52,147 nt of DNA from Candidatus Mediterraneibacter excrementigallinarum (GCA_019120075.1 DWVT01000062.1:1-52147); one strand, 5' to 3'. Positions 1 to 9,467 are shown, counted from the first letter of the stretch. Program-made: numbers and translations. The notes: generated from the letters alone by a model not told the origin.

Positions 1-526
<526 letters not shown>

Positions 527-560
527 TCTGATTTCAGAATATCTGGATTTAGTGATCAGA

Positions 561-598
561 GGGGCCTGACCCATATGCAAAGGGGTCAGGCCCCTTTT
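561..598 (+). terminator. Intrinsic terminator after ilvC
   Basis: A perfect 12-bp stem (561-572 with 583-594, arms GGGGCCTGACCC and GGGTCAGGCCCC) with a 10-nt loop is followed by TTTT. It lies 34 bp after the ilvC stop and only about 20 bp before the start of the MATE gene. It rules out an ATG at 575 as the MATE start, because that codon falls in the loop. Confidence 0.92.
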
Positions 599-619
599 AA
601 GAGAAAGGAGGAACTCTGT

Positions 620-2002
620 GTGAATTCCGCCTCAAAGAATACGGAAAATGATTTCAGCAAGGGTAGTATTGCGAGAAATATCCTGAATCTTGCATTACCC
701 ATGACACTGGCCCAGCTGATCAATGTGCTGTACAGTGTGGTGGACCGGATCTATATCGGGCATATTCCCCATGTCTCAGCGGATGCGCTGACGGGAGTGG
801 GACTTGCGCTTCCGGTCATCACGATCATCACCGCTTTTGCCAATCTCTTTGGCATGGGAGGAGCTCCGCTCTGTTCCATTGCAAGAGGAGGGCATGAGGA
901 GAAACGGGCAGAGGATGTTATGGGGAATTCTTTTACCATGCTTCTGGCATCCGGAGCCGTTCTCATGGTACTCTGTCTTATATTCCGGGAACCTGTCCTC
1001 TACCTTTTCGGTGCAAGTGAAGTGACGTATCCATATGCCGATCAGTATATCACGATCTATTTGTGCGGCACTCTTTTTGTGATGACCAGCCTGGGAATGA
1101 ATAATTTTATCAATGCTCAGGGATTCGGCAAGACGGGAATGCTCACTGTTCTTCTGGGCGCAGTCCTTAATATCATACTGGATCCGGTCCTGATCTTCGG
1201 ATTCGGCATGGGCGTCCGGGGAGCTGCCGTCGCCACGGTCATATCCCAGGGAGCTTCCGCAATATGGGTATTCCGTTTTCTGACAGGGAAAAAGGCGATA
1301 CTGAAACTGAAGAAAAGTTCGATGAGACTTCAGAAAAGTCTTGTGAAAGAGATTACCCTGCTGGGGACATCCGGTTTTGTCATGTCGGTTACAAACGGGC
1401 TTGTGCAGATTGTATGCAATGCCGTTCTTTCCCGGTATGGAGGCGATCTTTACGTAGGCGTCATGACAGTGATCAACTCAGTGAGGGAGATCATAAACAT
1501 GCCTTTGAACGGTCTGACATCCGGCGCTCAGCCTGTGATCAGCTACAACTATGGCGCAGGATGTTATAAGAGAGTAAAACAGGCGATCAGGTTTATGACT
1601 GTGTGCGGTATCATATTCTCTCTTATTGTCTGGGCTGTCATCTTTTTTGAACCCCGCTTCTTTATGCATCTGTTTACGCAGGAGAGTACATTGATCCAGA
1701 ACGGGATTCCGGCGATGAGGATCTATTTCTGCGGGATATTCATGATGGCGCTGCAGTTTGCCGGACAGTCCACCTATGTGGCATTGAACCGGCCGAAGCA
1801 GGCGGTGTTCTTTTCCCTTTTCCGAAAAGTTATCATTGTGGTGCCGCTGACTATATTTCTTCCGATGCTCGGAGGCCTCGGCACAGACGGTGTGTTCTGG
1901 GCTGAGCCGGTATCAAATGTGATAGGGGGAACAGCGTGCTTTGTTACGATGCTGATCACCGTATGGCCAAAGCTGGGGAACGAAAAAAAGACATCCGTCT
2001 GA
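620..2002 (+). CDS. MATE family multidrug/toxin efflux transporter
   Basis: This 460-residue, strongly hydrophobic protein belongs to the MATE (multi antimicrobial extrusion) family, cation-coupled antiporters that usually have 12 membrane helices. The N-terminus GSIARNILNLALPMTLAQLINVLYSVVDRIYIGH-type region (split here as NLALPMTLAQL and YSVVDRIYIGH) and the internal VGLALPVITI and NFINAQGFGKTGM segments are typical. The start is a GTG at 620, 8 nt after an AAAGGAGG ribosome binding site at 604-611; a longer reading from ATG 575 would begin inside the ilvC terminator. The substrate cannot be read from sequence. It stands alone, convergent with rpsT, sharing a bidirectional terminator. I see no clear promoter in the short gap upstream. 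Confidence 0.9.
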   Translation: MNSASKNTENDFSKGSIARNILNLALPMTLAQLINVLYSVVDRIYIGHIPHVSADALTGVGLALPVITIITAFANLFGMGGAPLCSIARGGHEEKRAEDVMGNSFTMLLASGAVLMVLCLIFREPVLYLFGASEVTYPYADQYITIYLCGTLFVMTSLGMNNFINAQGFGKTGMLTVLLGAVLNIILDPVLIFGFGMGVRGAAVATVISQGASAIWVFRFLTGKKAILKLKKSSMRLQKSLVKEITLLGTSGFVMSVTNGLVQIVCNAVLSRYGGDLYVGVMTVINSVREIINMPLNGLTSGAQPVISYNYGAGCYKRVKQAIRFMTVCGIIFSLIVWAVIFFEPRFFMHLFTQESTLIQNGIPAMRIYFCGIFMMALQFAGQSTYVALNRPKQAVFFSLFRKVIIVVPLTIFLPMLGGLGTDGVFWAEPVSNVIGGTACFVTMLITVWPKLGNEKKTSV

Positions 2003-2020
2003 CGGTAACGGATGTCTTTT
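1986..2020. terminator. Bidirectional terminator between the MATE gene and rpsT
   Basis: The stem (core GACATCCGT 1990-1998 with ACGGATGTC 2008-2016) is flanked by an A-tract on the left and a T-tract on the right, so it has a U-tract in both directions. It overlaps the MATE stop codon (2000-2002) and serves the two convergent genes. The U-tract is longer (seven) on the minus strand, for rpsT. Confidence 0.9.
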
Positions 2021-2047
2021 CTTTGTATTTATGTCTATTCTAAAAAA

Positions 2048-2311
2048 TTAAGCGATTGAATCTACAGCTTTTGATAAACGGGAGATTTTTCTGGAAACAG
2101 TATTTTTGTGATAAACACCCTTGCTTCCCGCTTTGGAAATCTCAACGATCGCTGTGTGAAGAGCAGCCTTAGCAGCCTCTGCATCTTTCTGAGCAACGGC
2201 AGCCTCAACTTTTTTCACTGCTGTTTTCACTTTGGATTTGATCGCTTTGTTTCTTGCAGCTTTTGTCTCGTTTACTAAAATTCTTTTCTTAGCAGATTTA
2301 ATGTTAGCCAA
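2048..2311 (-). CDS. rpsT: 30S ribosomal protein S20
   Basis: The protein has 87 residues, rich in Lys, Arg and Ala, starting MANIKSAKKRILVNETKAAR, the classic S20 opening, followed by the long helical repeat of a 16S rRNA binding protein of the small subunit. The start is TTG (2311-2309), placed 8 nt after GGAGG on the minus strand; a further upstream ATG would add eight non-conserved residues. It is the only convincing minus-strand gene in the window. It has its own sigma-A promoter about 100 bp upstream and ends at the bidirectional terminator shared with the MATE gene. Confidence 0.96.
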   Translation of the reverse strand: MANIKSAKKRILVNETKAARNKAIKSKVKTAVKKVEAAVAQKDAEAAKAALHTAIVEISKAGSKGVYHKNTVSRKISRLSKAVDSIA

Positions 2312-2405
2312 TCTGTACACCTCCAACTTTAACATGAATTTTCAAATGTGAATCATGTATTCCGGCGGATTCGGACACGGACGCTCCGCTCAAACATACT
2401 CATAT

Positions 2406-2434
2406 ATTTTATTCCAACGGGAATTTATTGTCAA
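2406..2434 (-). promoter_or_regulatory. Sigma-A promoter of rpsT
   Basis: Read on the minus strand there is a consensus -35 TTGACA (2434-2429), a 17-nt spacer and a -10 TAAAAT (2411-2406). The leader to the TTG start is about 90 nt and contains a GCGGA/TCCGC stem near 2365-2395, where S20 autoregulation could act; that last point is inference. Confidence 0.82.
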
Positions 2435-2717
2435 TACATATTTTGAGAAATAGTGAGAAAAATAGGAGCAACGTTATTTTTCATATCACGCCAGGACCCG
2501 GCTGAAAGGATCTGGATTGTCCCGGCGGTCACGCTTTCGCTCGGAACAAAACGCAGCGGTACTAAGGCTGTAAAGAACACAGCCTAAGTGCCGGCGTTTT
2601 GCTGCGGACCTTCGTGACAGTGCAGACCCTTCAGCCATACACCGCGCAAAATTGAAAATAAAGCGACAGGGCGGACGGGCAGCGAGATGAAAAAGTGCGT
2701 CAGCGTTTACATGTCAT
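2435..2717. repeat. Intergenic stretch with a 137-bp imperfect palindrome
   Basis: No gene is visible between the rpsT promoter and gpr. The middle forms one long imperfect inverted repeat, 2500-2636. Outer arms GGCTGAA...TCTG (2500-2514) pair with 2623-2636; GTCACG (2528-2533) pairs with CGTGAC (2613-2618); the inner arm 2547-2571 pairs with 2579-2601 (about 21 pairs) around a 7-nt loop. There is no U-tract on either side, so it does not look like an intrinsic terminator. It could be a structured RNA, a MITE-like repeat or a strand-neutral protein site; I cannot decide. No second copy occurs in the window. Confidence 0.6.
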
Positions 2718-2729
2718 GGAGGGCGAGTT

Positions 2730-3719
2730 ATGGTGAGAAATTACAGTGTTCGGACAGATCTTGCTTTGGAGGAGAAGGAGCGCTTTGAATCTGACAATGT
2801 GGAGATCCCGGGGGTTATCCTGGAGGAGGACTACGACGAGGAGAGGGAACTCCGCATTACCAGGGTGGAGATCGAGACGGAGAACGGGGCGAAAGCAATG
2901 GGAAAACCGGTGGGGACCTACCTTACGCTGGAGACTCCGAACCTTGCGCTTCCGGATGAGGAATCCAGCCGGGAGATCGCTCAGGAACTGTGCCGGTGTA
3001 TCAGGGAACTGGTCGGGAGGAGCGGTTGCAGGATGGGAGAGGACTTTTCTGTGCTTGTGGTGGGGCTGGGAAACCGGGAAGTCACCCCGGATGCCCTGGG
3101 TCCTTATGTGGCGGATCACCTGAATGTGACAAGGCATATTGTCCGAGAATATGGAAAATATGCCATGGGGATGGAGCACGCAAATCTGGTCAGCGCGGTT
3201 GTGCCCGGAGTTATGGGGCAGACCGGCATGGAGACTGCGGAGATCGTAAAAGGGGTCGTGCGGGAGACTCATCCGGATCTTGTCATCGCAGTGGACGCCC
3301 TTGCGGCAAGGAACAGTCGGAGACTGAACCGGACGGTACAGATCGCCAGCACGGGGATCCATCCCGGATCCGGAGTGGGAAATCACAGGACAGCTATGAC
3401 AGCGGAATCCCTGGGAGTCCCGGTGGTCGGGATCGGAGTTCCGACGGTGGTGGACGCGGCCACGATCGTAAATGATACGATGGAGAATTTTATCCGTGCA
3501 CTGGAGAATACAGATTCTCTCAAAAACGTGGGAGAAGTTCTGAAATCCTATACCGCGGGAGAAAAATACGAGCTGGTGAGAGAACTGATCTCCCCTCATC
3601 TGAACGGGATGTTTGTGACACCCAAAGATGTGGATGAGATGATCCACCATATCAGCCATACTGTGGCTGAAGCGCTTAATATGCTTTTTGTAAACCGTAC
3701 GCAGGAGCAGGGAACCTGA
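2730..3719 (+). CDS. gpr: Germination protease GPR (spore protease, family A25)
   Basis: The product has 329 residues. GPR is made in the forespore as an inactive zymogen and, on germination, degrades the small acid-soluble spore proteins that coat spore DNA. The N-terminus RTDLALEE (residues 8-15) resembles the SASP cleavage site where the zymogen cuts itself. The two aspartates placed at the active site in this family are visible as VTPDALGP (Asp121) and VDALAAR (Asp189). The start at ATG 2730 follows GGAGGG with a 6-nt gap. In Bacillus the gene is controlled by sigma F/G; I could not identify such a promoter with confidence here. It is 70 bp upstream of spoIIP. Confidence 0.95.
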   Translation: MVRNYSVRTDLALEEKERFESDNVEIPGVILEEDYDEERELRITRVEIETENGAKAMGKPVGTYLTLETPNLALPDEESSREIAQELCRCIRELVGRSGCRMGEDFSVLVVGLGNREVTPDALGPYVADHLNVTRHIVREYGKYAMGMEHANLVSAVVPGVMGQTGMETAEIVKGVVRETHPDLVIAVDALAARNSRRLNRTVQIASTGIHPGSGVGNHRTAMTAESLGVPVVGIGVPTVVDAATIVNDTMENFIRALENTDSLKNVGEVLKSYTAGEKYELVRELISPHLNGMFVTPKDVDEMIHHISHTVAEALNMLFVNRTQEQGT

Positions 3720-3725
3720 GGCAAG

Positions 3726-3754
3726 GCATATCCTCGACATGAGAGGCATACAAT
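3726..3754 (+). promoter_or_regulatory. Candidate sigma-E promoter of spoIIP
   Basis: GCATATC (3726-3732), a 14-nt spacer and CATACAAT (3747-3754) match the Bacillus sigma-E pattern KMATATT-N14-CATACANT at all but one position. The site lies 36 bp before the spoIIP ATG. In B. subtilis spoIIP is a mother-cell sigma-E gene, so position and pattern agree. Confidence 0.72.
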
Positions 3755-3789
3755 CTCTTTAAGAGATCAGAAGGGGATGCTGCCGGGAT

Positions 3790-4980
3790 ATGAACAGTTA
3801 CAGAGAAGGGAAAATGAGACATGCAGGGACAGCGGGGGCGGTTGTCCTGCTGTCTGTCACACTGCTCCTGGCCGGGGCAGAGACCTTTGCAGATGAGTCT
3901 GTCTATGAAATTCAGAAAAAGATATTAAAAAGCGCGGAAGAAATGTACATGCCCGGGCTTGCCTACCTTGAGAAAGATCCGGATCCCGGTATCGGGGAGT
4001 GGATTCGGGAGAAAGCGCTTGTATGGATGCCTCTTGTAAATTATGTTGAGGACCATGTGCCATATGAATCTGAGATTGAGGACGAGGAGACCATCGCAAG
4101 GATCCTGGAGGCACAGGCCAACGATGAGAATGCGGTGGATGAGGACGGGCGGCTCATCGGCGAACCGGATGAGTCTGAAGCGGCAGCGACAGAAGTGACG
4201 CCCACAGTGGATATGTCTATTGAAAAACTTCGGGATTTTGATTACCTTCTGAGTAATTTTTATACGGTGGACAGTTCCACAATGATCGGGCCGGATCAGC
4301 TCAATGCAGATGATCTGCTGGGAAGAAGCATGAAGATCGATAACACGGAAGAGGGACCGAAGATCCTGATCTTCCATACTCATTCCCAGGAAGAGTTCGC
4401 AGATTCCACCCCCGGCGATACCTCTACAAGTATTGTGGGGGTGGGAGAATATCTGACCCAGCTTCTGAATGAAAAGGGAATTGAAACGATACATGACACA
4501 GGAGTATACGATATCATCAACGGAAAACTGGACCGGAGCAACGCCTATGAAAATGCGGAGGCGTCGGTGCGGCCGATCATAGAGGCAAACCCCTCGATTC
4601 AGGTGGCGATCGATCTGCACAGGGACGGGGTGGCGGAGGGAACCCACCTTGTCACGGAAGTTAATGGAAAACCCACGGCAAAGATCATGTACTTTAACGG
4701 ATTAAGCCGGTCCAGGACTAACGGGGATATTGAATACCTCTACAATCCATATATCCAGGATAACCTTGCATTTTCTCTGCAGATGCAGCTTGCCTCGGAA
4801 AGCATGTATCCTGGATTTGTGCGCCATATCTATCTCAGGGCGTACCGGTATAATCTTCATCTTCTCCCAAAATCACTTTTAATAGAAGCGGGGGCACAGA
4901 CAAATACAGTGGAGGAAATGATGAATGCGATGGAAGTGCTCTCAGACATCCTCTATAGTGTGATCATGGGAGAATCATGA
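3790..4980 (+). CDS. spoIIP: Stage II sporulation protein P (cell-wall amidase/endopeptidase of engulfment)
   Basis: The product has 396 residues. SpoIIP is a mother-cell peptidoglycan hydrolase that works with SpoIID and SpoIIM in septal thinning and engulfment. There is an N-terminal hydrophobic anchor (about residues 14-32), an acidic linker, and a C-terminal SpoIIP domain from about residue 185. Likely zinc ligands and catalytic residues are seen in FHTHSQEE (His196, His198, Glu201) and DLHRDG (His277). The chosen start, ATG 3790, has a loose AAGGGGA site; an internal ATG at residue 9 is the alternative. The sigma-E-like promoter lies just upstream. The next gene, a topoisomerase subunit, has its own sigma-A promoter starting at the spoIIP stop. 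Confidence 0.93.
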   Translation: MNSYREGKMRHAGTAGAVVLLSVTLLLAGAETFADESVYEIQKKILKSAEEMYMPGLAYLEKDPDPGIGEWIREKALVWMPLVNYVEDHVPYESEIEDEETIARILEAQANDENAVDEDGRLIGEPDESEAAATEVTPTVDMSIEKLRDFDYLLSNFYTVDSSTMIGPDQLNADDLLGRSMKIDNTEEGPKILIFHTHSQEEFADSTPGDTSTSIVGVGEYLTQLLNEKGIETIHDTGVYDIINGKLDRSNAYENAEASVRPIIEANPSIQVAIDLHRDGVAEGTHLVTEVNGKPTAKIMYFNGLSRSRTNGDIEYLYNPYIQDNLAFSLQMQLASESMYPGFVRHIYLRAYRYNLHLLPKSLLIEAGAQTNTVEEMMNAMEVLSDILYSVIMGES

Positions 4981-5009
4981 TTGAAATTTTCCGGGACTGG
5001 TGATATATT
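4981..5009 (+). promoter_or_regulatory. Sigma-A promoter of the parE-parC pair
   Basis: TTGAAA (4981-4986), a 17-nt spacer ending in TGA (extended -10, TGN) and TATATT (5004-5009). The -35 begins immediately after the spoIIP stop codon, so the topoisomerase genes need not depend on sporulation transcription. Confidence 0.75.
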
Positions 5010-5062
5010 ATTAAATGGTATGTTCTGCTCTGATGTAGAACGAAGAGAAAAGGAGAATGCAA

Positions 5063-6985
5063 ATGGCAGCAAAAAATACATATGATGCGGGCAGCATTGC
5101 GGTCCTGGAGGGGCTTGAGGCGGTGCGTAAACGTCCCGGAATGTATATCGGAAGCGTATCTACCAAGGGATTGAACCATCTGATCTATGAGATCGTGGAT
5201 AATTCGGTGGATGAGCATCTGGCAGGATATTGTTCGGAGATCCATGTGACCCTGGAAAAAGACGGCTCCGCTACAGTGTCGGATAACGGACGAGGCGTGC
5301 CGGTGGACATGCACCAGAAGGGAGTGTCGGCGGCGAGGCTTGTCTATACCACCCTTCATGCGGGAGGAAAATTTGATGATTCTGCATACAAGACCAGCGG
5401 CGGTCTCCACGGAGTGGGTTCCTCGGTGGTGAATGCGCTGTCTGCATATATGGACGTAAAGATCAGCAGGGACGGATATATCCACCATGACCGTTACGAG
5501 CGGGGTGTTCCGGTGGTGGAACTGGAGAACGGGCTGCTGCCGAAGATCGGAAAGACGAAAAAGACGGGCACGACCGTGAATTTCCTCCCTGATGACACGA
5601 TTTTTGAGAAGACCCGTTTCCGGGCTGAGGAGGTCAAGAGCAGGCTTCATGAGACGGCGTATCTGAACCCGGAGCTTACGATCATTTTTGACGATAAGCG
5701 TCAGGAAGTCCCTGAGCATATTGTTTATCATGAGCCGGAAGGAATCACAGGATTTATCCTTGATCTGAACAAGAAGAAAGAGGCGCTTCACGACCCGGTC
5801 TACTTCAAAGGGGAGGCTGACGGGATCGAAGTGGAAGTGGCTCTCCAGTATGTAAATGAATTCCATGAGAATGTGCTTGGTTTCTGCAATAATATTTACA
5901 ATGCGGAAGGAGGCACCCATCTGACCGGGTTCAAGACTACGTTTACCACAGTGATGAACCAGTATGCCAGGGAGCTGGGAATCCTAAAGGAGAAGGATGC
6001 CAACTTTACCGGAGCGGATATCAGGAACGGGATGACGGCGATCGTCTCCATCAAACATCCGGATCCCAGATTTGAAGGGCAGACCAAGACAAAACTGGAC
6101 AACCCGGATGCAGCCAAGGCGGTGAGCAAAGTGACGGGGGAGGAAATCGTCCGTTACTTTGACCGGAATCTGGAAGTGCTCAAGACGGTGCTCTCCAGTG
6201 CCGAGAAGGCGGCCAAGATCCGTAAGACGGAGGAGAAGGCAAAGACCAACCTGCTGACAAAACAGAAATATTCTTTTGACAGCAATGGAAAACTGGCTAA
6301 CTGCGAGAGCCGGGATCCGAAGAAATGCGAGATCTTCATCGTGGAGGGAGACTCTGCAGGAGGCTCCGCGAAGACGGCCCGGGACAGAAATTACCAGGCT
6401 ATCCTTCCGATTCGGGGAAAGATCCTGAACGTGGAGAAGGCGAGCATTGACAAGATCCTTGCCAACGCGGAGATCAAGACCATGATCAATGCTTTCGGAT
6501 GCGGATTTTCCGAAGGTTACGGAAATGATTTTGATATCAGCAAACTGCGTTATGACAAGATCATCATCATGGCTGATGCGGATGTGGACGGAGCCCATAT
6601 TTCCACCCTCCTGCTCACCCTGTTTTACCGGTTCATGCCGGAGCTGATCTATGAGGGACATGTCTATATCGCCATGCCGCCCCTTTATAAGGCAATGCCG
6701 AAAAACGGGGAAGAAGAATATCTCTATGACGACAAGGCGCTGGAGCGTTACAGAAAGACCCATACAGGTCCTTTTACCCTCCAGAGATATAAAGGTCTTG
6801 GAGAGATGGATGCGGAGCAGCTCTGGGAAACCACCCTGGATCCGGAGAGGCGGCTCCTGAAGCTGGTGGAGATCGAGGATGCAAGGATGGCATCCAGCGT
6901 GACAGAGATGCTCATGGGAACGGAAGTGCCGCCAAGAAGAGCTTTTATCTACGAAAATGCAACGGAGGCAGAGCTTGATATCTAG
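5063..6985 (+). CDS. parE: Type IIA DNA topoisomerase subunit B (ParE/GyrB family)
   Basis: The product has 640 residues. It is the ATPase subunit of a type IIA topoisomerase. The GHKL ATP-binding motifs are visible: EIVDNSVDE (Asn47 region), DNGRGVP (74-80) and GGLHGVGS (113-120). The TOPRIM metal site is EGDSAGG (428-434) with DADVDGAH (505-512). The Gram-positive GyrB/ParE size of about 640 fits. ATG 5063 is chosen because AAAGGAG ends 7 nt before it; the earlier ATG 5057 is too close. Standard gyrB usually lies near dnaA, so this second pair beside spoIIP is more likely topoisomerase IV. From the sequence alone GyrB cannot be excluded. parC follows after 44 bp. Confidence 0.8.
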   Translation: MAAKNTYDAGSIAVLEGLEAVRKRPGMYIGSVSTKGLNHLIYEIVDNSVDEHLAGYCSEIHVTLEKDGSATVSDNGRGVPVDMHQKGVSAARLVYTTLHAGGKFDDSAYKTSGGLHGVGSSVVNALSAYMDVKISRDGYIHHDRYERGVPVVELENGLLPKIGKTKKTGTTVNFLPDDTIFEKTRFRAEEVKSRLHETAYLNPELTIIFDDKRQEVPEHIVYHEPEGITGFILDLNKKKEALHDPVYFKGEADGIEVEVALQYVNEFHENVLGFCNNIYNAEGGTHLTGFKTTFTTVMNQYARELGILKEKDANFTGADIRNGMTAIVSIKHPDPRFEGQTKTKLDNPDAAKAVSKVTGEEIVRYFDRNLEVLKTVLSSAEKAAKIRKTEEKAKTNLLTKQKYSFDSNGKLANCESRDPKKCEIFIVEGDSAGGSAKTARDRNYQAILPIRGKILNVEKASIDKILANAEIKTMINAFGCGFSEGYGNDFDISKLRYDKIIIMADADVDGAHISTLLLTLFYRFMPELIYEGHVYIAMPPLYKAMPKNGEEEYLYDDKALERYRKTHTGPFTLQRYKGLGEMDAEQLWETTLDPERRLLKLVEIEDARMASSVTEMLMGTEVPPRRAFIYENATEAELDI

Positions 6986-7029
6986 AAGAGGCGGTTTTCG
7001 GGTAAACGGAAGAACGAAGGAGACAGAGA

Positions 7030-9270
7030 ATGGACAGTGAAGCACAGATCATAAGGACCGAATATTCGGATCTTATGAAGAAATCATATATCGATTATGC
7101 CATGAGCGTTATCATTTCCAGGGCGCTGCCGGATGTACGCGACGGGCTTAAGCCTGTTCAGAGGCGTACCCTCTATGATATGTATGAACTGGGGATCCGG
7201 TATGACAAGCCCTACAGGAAATGCGCCCGTATCGTAGGAGACACAATGGGTAAATATCACCCTCACGGAGACAGTTCCATCTACGAGGCGCTGGTGGTCA
7301 TGGCACAGGATTTTAAAAAGGGGCAGGTCCTGGTGGACGGACACGGAAACTTCGGCTCTATTGAGGGAGACGGGGCTGCCGCCATGCGATACACGGAGGC
7401 AAGGCTTACCAAATTCACTCAGGAGGTGTGTCTGTCAGACCTGGATAAGAATGTGATCGATTTTGGCCCCAACTTTGATGAGACGGAGAAAGAGCCGGTA
7501 GTCCTGCCCGTGCGGGTTCCCAATCTGCTCGTGAACGGAGCGGAGGGGATCGCCGTCGGAATGGCTACCAGCATTCCAACACACAATCTGGGGGAAGTCA
7601 TCGATGCGGTAAAGGCGTATATGAAGGACGACGCCATCACCACAAAGCAGCTTATGAAATACGTCAAAGGTCCTGATTTCCCGACCGGAGGCATTGTGGT
7701 CAACAAGGACGACCTTCTCAATATCTATGAGACGGGGCAGGGGAAGATCAAGATCCGCGGCAAGGTGGAAGTGGAGGAGCTGAAAGGCGGAAAGAAGCAG
7801 CTCGTCATCACAGAGATTCCTTATACCATGATCGGAACCGGGATCGGAAAGTTCCTGAACGACGTGGCGGGGCTTGTGGAGTCAAAGAAGACCACCGATA
7901 TTGTTGATATCTCCAATCCGTCCTCCAAGGAAGGAATCCGTATCGTGCTGGAGCTGAAACGGGGAGCAGACGTGGAGAACTTAAAGAACATGCTCTACAA
8001 AAAGACCCGTCTGGAGGATACTTTCGGCGTCAATATGCTTGCGGTGGCGGACGGCCGACCGGAGACTCTGGGACTGAAAAAGATCATTGAGCACCATGTG
8101 GACTTCCAGTTTGAACTTGCCACCAGAAAATATACGACCCTTCTGGCAAAAGAAAAAGAGAAGAGTGAAGTACAGGAAGGTCTCATCAAGGCATGCGATG
8201 TGATCGATCTGATCATCGAGATATTGCGGGGAAGCAAATCTGTCAAAGACGCCAGGGCGTGCCTTGTAAACGGAGTGACGGACAATATCAGATTCAAGTC
8301 ATCTATCTCAAAGAAAATGGCGGCTATGCTGCGGTTTACGGAGAGACAGGCGACAGCGATTTTGGAAATGCGCCTCTACCGCCTGATCGGTCTGGAGATC
8401 GAAGCCCTTCAGAAAGAACATGAGGAGACACTGAAGAACATTGCCCGCTATGAAGATATCCTGAACAACTATGACTCCATGGCAGGCGTGATCATGGAGG
8501 AACTGGATCATTATAAGAAGGAGTATGGCAGAAAACGCCGGACTCAGATCGAGAATGCTGAGGAAGCGGTCTTTGAGGAAAAGAAGATCGAAGAGCAGGA
8601 TGTGGTATTCCTCATGGACCGGTTTGGATATGCAAAGACGGTGGACGTCTCTGTTTACGAACGGAACAGGGAGGCGGCGGACAGTGAAAACCGGTATGTG
8701 GTACACTGTCTGAACACGGGAAGGCTTTGTCTGTTTACGGACACAGGAAAAATGCATCAGGTCAAAGTCCTGGATCTCCCCCACGGAAAATTCCGGGATA
8801 AGGGTACTCCGATCGACAATGTGAGCAATTATTCCAGCAGCGGCGAACAGATCGTTATGGTATGTGACTCCGAGCAGATGCGGTTCTCTTATCTGCTCTT
8901 TGCCACGGCTCAGGGTATGATCAAGAGGGTGGAAGGAACGGAATTCCAGGTGACCAAGAGGACGATCGCTGCAACAAAACTGCAGGAGGGCGATACCCTG
9001 ATCGATGTAAAAGTGATCACCGAGAACCAGAATGTAGTGCTCCGCACAAGAAACGGATACTTTCTCCGGTTCCCCGCATCGGACGTACCGGTGAAGAAGA
9101 AGGCGGCAGTGGGTGTGCGCGGGATCCGGCTCCAGAAGAAGGATGAACTGGAACAGGTCTATCTGTTTGAAGAGGGGACAGAGACGAAAGCGGCATATGG
9201 TGAGCGGGAAGTTACGCTGAACCGGCTGAAGCTGGCAAAAAGGGACGGGACCGGGACGAGAGCACGGTAA
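7030..9270 (+). CDS. parC: Type IIA DNA topoisomerase subunit A (ParC/GyrA family)
   Basis: The product has 746 residues and is the DNA-cleaving subunit partnering the upstream ATPase. It shows the breakage-reunion core ([15 protein letters not shown] near 33-46), the quinolone-region segment [15 protein letters not shown], and the catalytic tyrosine in [11 protein letters not shown] (Tyr121). The C-terminal beta-pinwheel region (about 500-740) is present but I find no QRRGGKG GyrA box, the motif needed for DNA wrapping and supercoiling. That argues for a decatenase (topoisomerase IV) rather than gyrase. ATG 7030 follows AAGGAGA by 6 nt. A large hairpin terminator follows at 9292-9371. Confidence 0.82.
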   Translation: MDSEAQIIRTEYSDLMKKSYIDYAMSVIISRALPDVRDGLKPVQRRTLYDMYELGIRYDKPYRKCARIVGDTMGKYHPHGDSSIYEALVVMAQDFKKGQVLVDGHGNFGSIEGDGAAAMRYTEARLTKFTQEVCLSDLDKNVIDFGPNFDETEKEPVVLPVRVPNLLVNGAEGIAVGMATSIPTHNLGEVIDAVKAYMKDDAITTKQLMKYVKGPDFPTGGIVVNKDDLLNIYETGQGKIKIRGKVEVEELKGGKKQLVITEIPYTMIGTGIGKFLNDVAGLVESKKTTDIVDISNPSSKEGIRIVLELKRGADVENLKNMLYKKTRLEDTFGVNMLAVADGRPETLGLKKIIEHHVDFQFELATRKYTTLLAKEKEKSEVQEGLIKACDVIDLIIEILRGSKSVKDARACLVNGVTDNIRFKSSISKKMAAMLRFTERQATAILEMRLYRLIGLEIEALQKEHEETLKNIARYEDILNNYDSMAGVIMEELDHYKKEYGRKRRTQIENAEEAVFEEKKIEEQDVVFLMDRFGYAKTVDVSVYERNREAADSENRYVVHCLNTGRLCLFTDTGKMHQVKVLDLPHGKFRDKGTPIDNVSNYSSSGEQIVMVCDSEQMRFSYLLFATAQGMIKRVEGTEFQVTKRTIAATKLQEGDTLIDVKVITENQNVVLRTRNGYFLRFPASDVPVKKKAAVGVRGIRLQKKDELEQVYLFEEGTETKAAYGEREVTLNRLKLAKRDGTGTRAR

Positions 9271-9291
9271 AGTTCAGTCTGCGGTGGACAG

Positions 9292-9371
9292 AAAAGTTCA
9301 GATTGCGCCATTCGCAAAGACGTGCTGACGCACTCCGGCGGCGCTGCCGCCTGCCTTATGGCTGAACTTTT
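9292..9371 (+). terminator. Compound hairpin terminator after parC
   Basis: AAAAGTTCAG (9292-9301) pairs with CTGAACTTTT (9362-9371), followed by more T residues. Between the arms sits an inner GC hairpin GGCGGC-GCT-GCCGCC (9337-9351). The inverted A and T flanks could allow termination in both directions. Confidence 0.75.
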
Positions 9372-9439
9372 TTTCACAAAACCCTTGATTTCTATGGGAA
9401 AAGGTGTTAGAGTCATTATAGTTACATAAGGAATCCGGC

Positions 9440-9467
9440 AGAAGAGTGAACGAAAGTTCACTCTTCT
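9440..9467 (+). promoter_or_regulatory. GAAA-tetraloop hairpin in the rimP leader
   Basis: A 12-bp perfect stem (9440-9451 with 9456-9467) is closed by a GAAA tetraloop and lies about 80 bp before the rimP start. It lacks a full U-tract, so it is a weak terminator at best; it may be an attenuator or an RNA-stabilising or processing site at the head of the nusA-infB operon. I found no convincing -35/-10 pair between the parC terminator and this hairpin. Confidence 0.55.

Noticed and set aside
575-619. Upstream ATG start for the MATE transporter
   Set aside because: The ATG lies in the loop of the ilvC terminator; the conserved protein and a good AAAGGAGG fit the GTG at 620.
2700-3749. Minus-strand frame of 349 codons opposite gpr
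   Set aside because: Its product is His/Arg/Pro-rich with no family features, has no ribosome binding site, and lies entirely opposite a conserved gene. It is a codon-bias shadow.
9385-9422. TTGATT ... TATAGT as the promoter of the rimP-nusA operon
   Set aside because: The hexamers are 26 nt apart, too far for sigma-A, and no better -35 exists at 17 nt.
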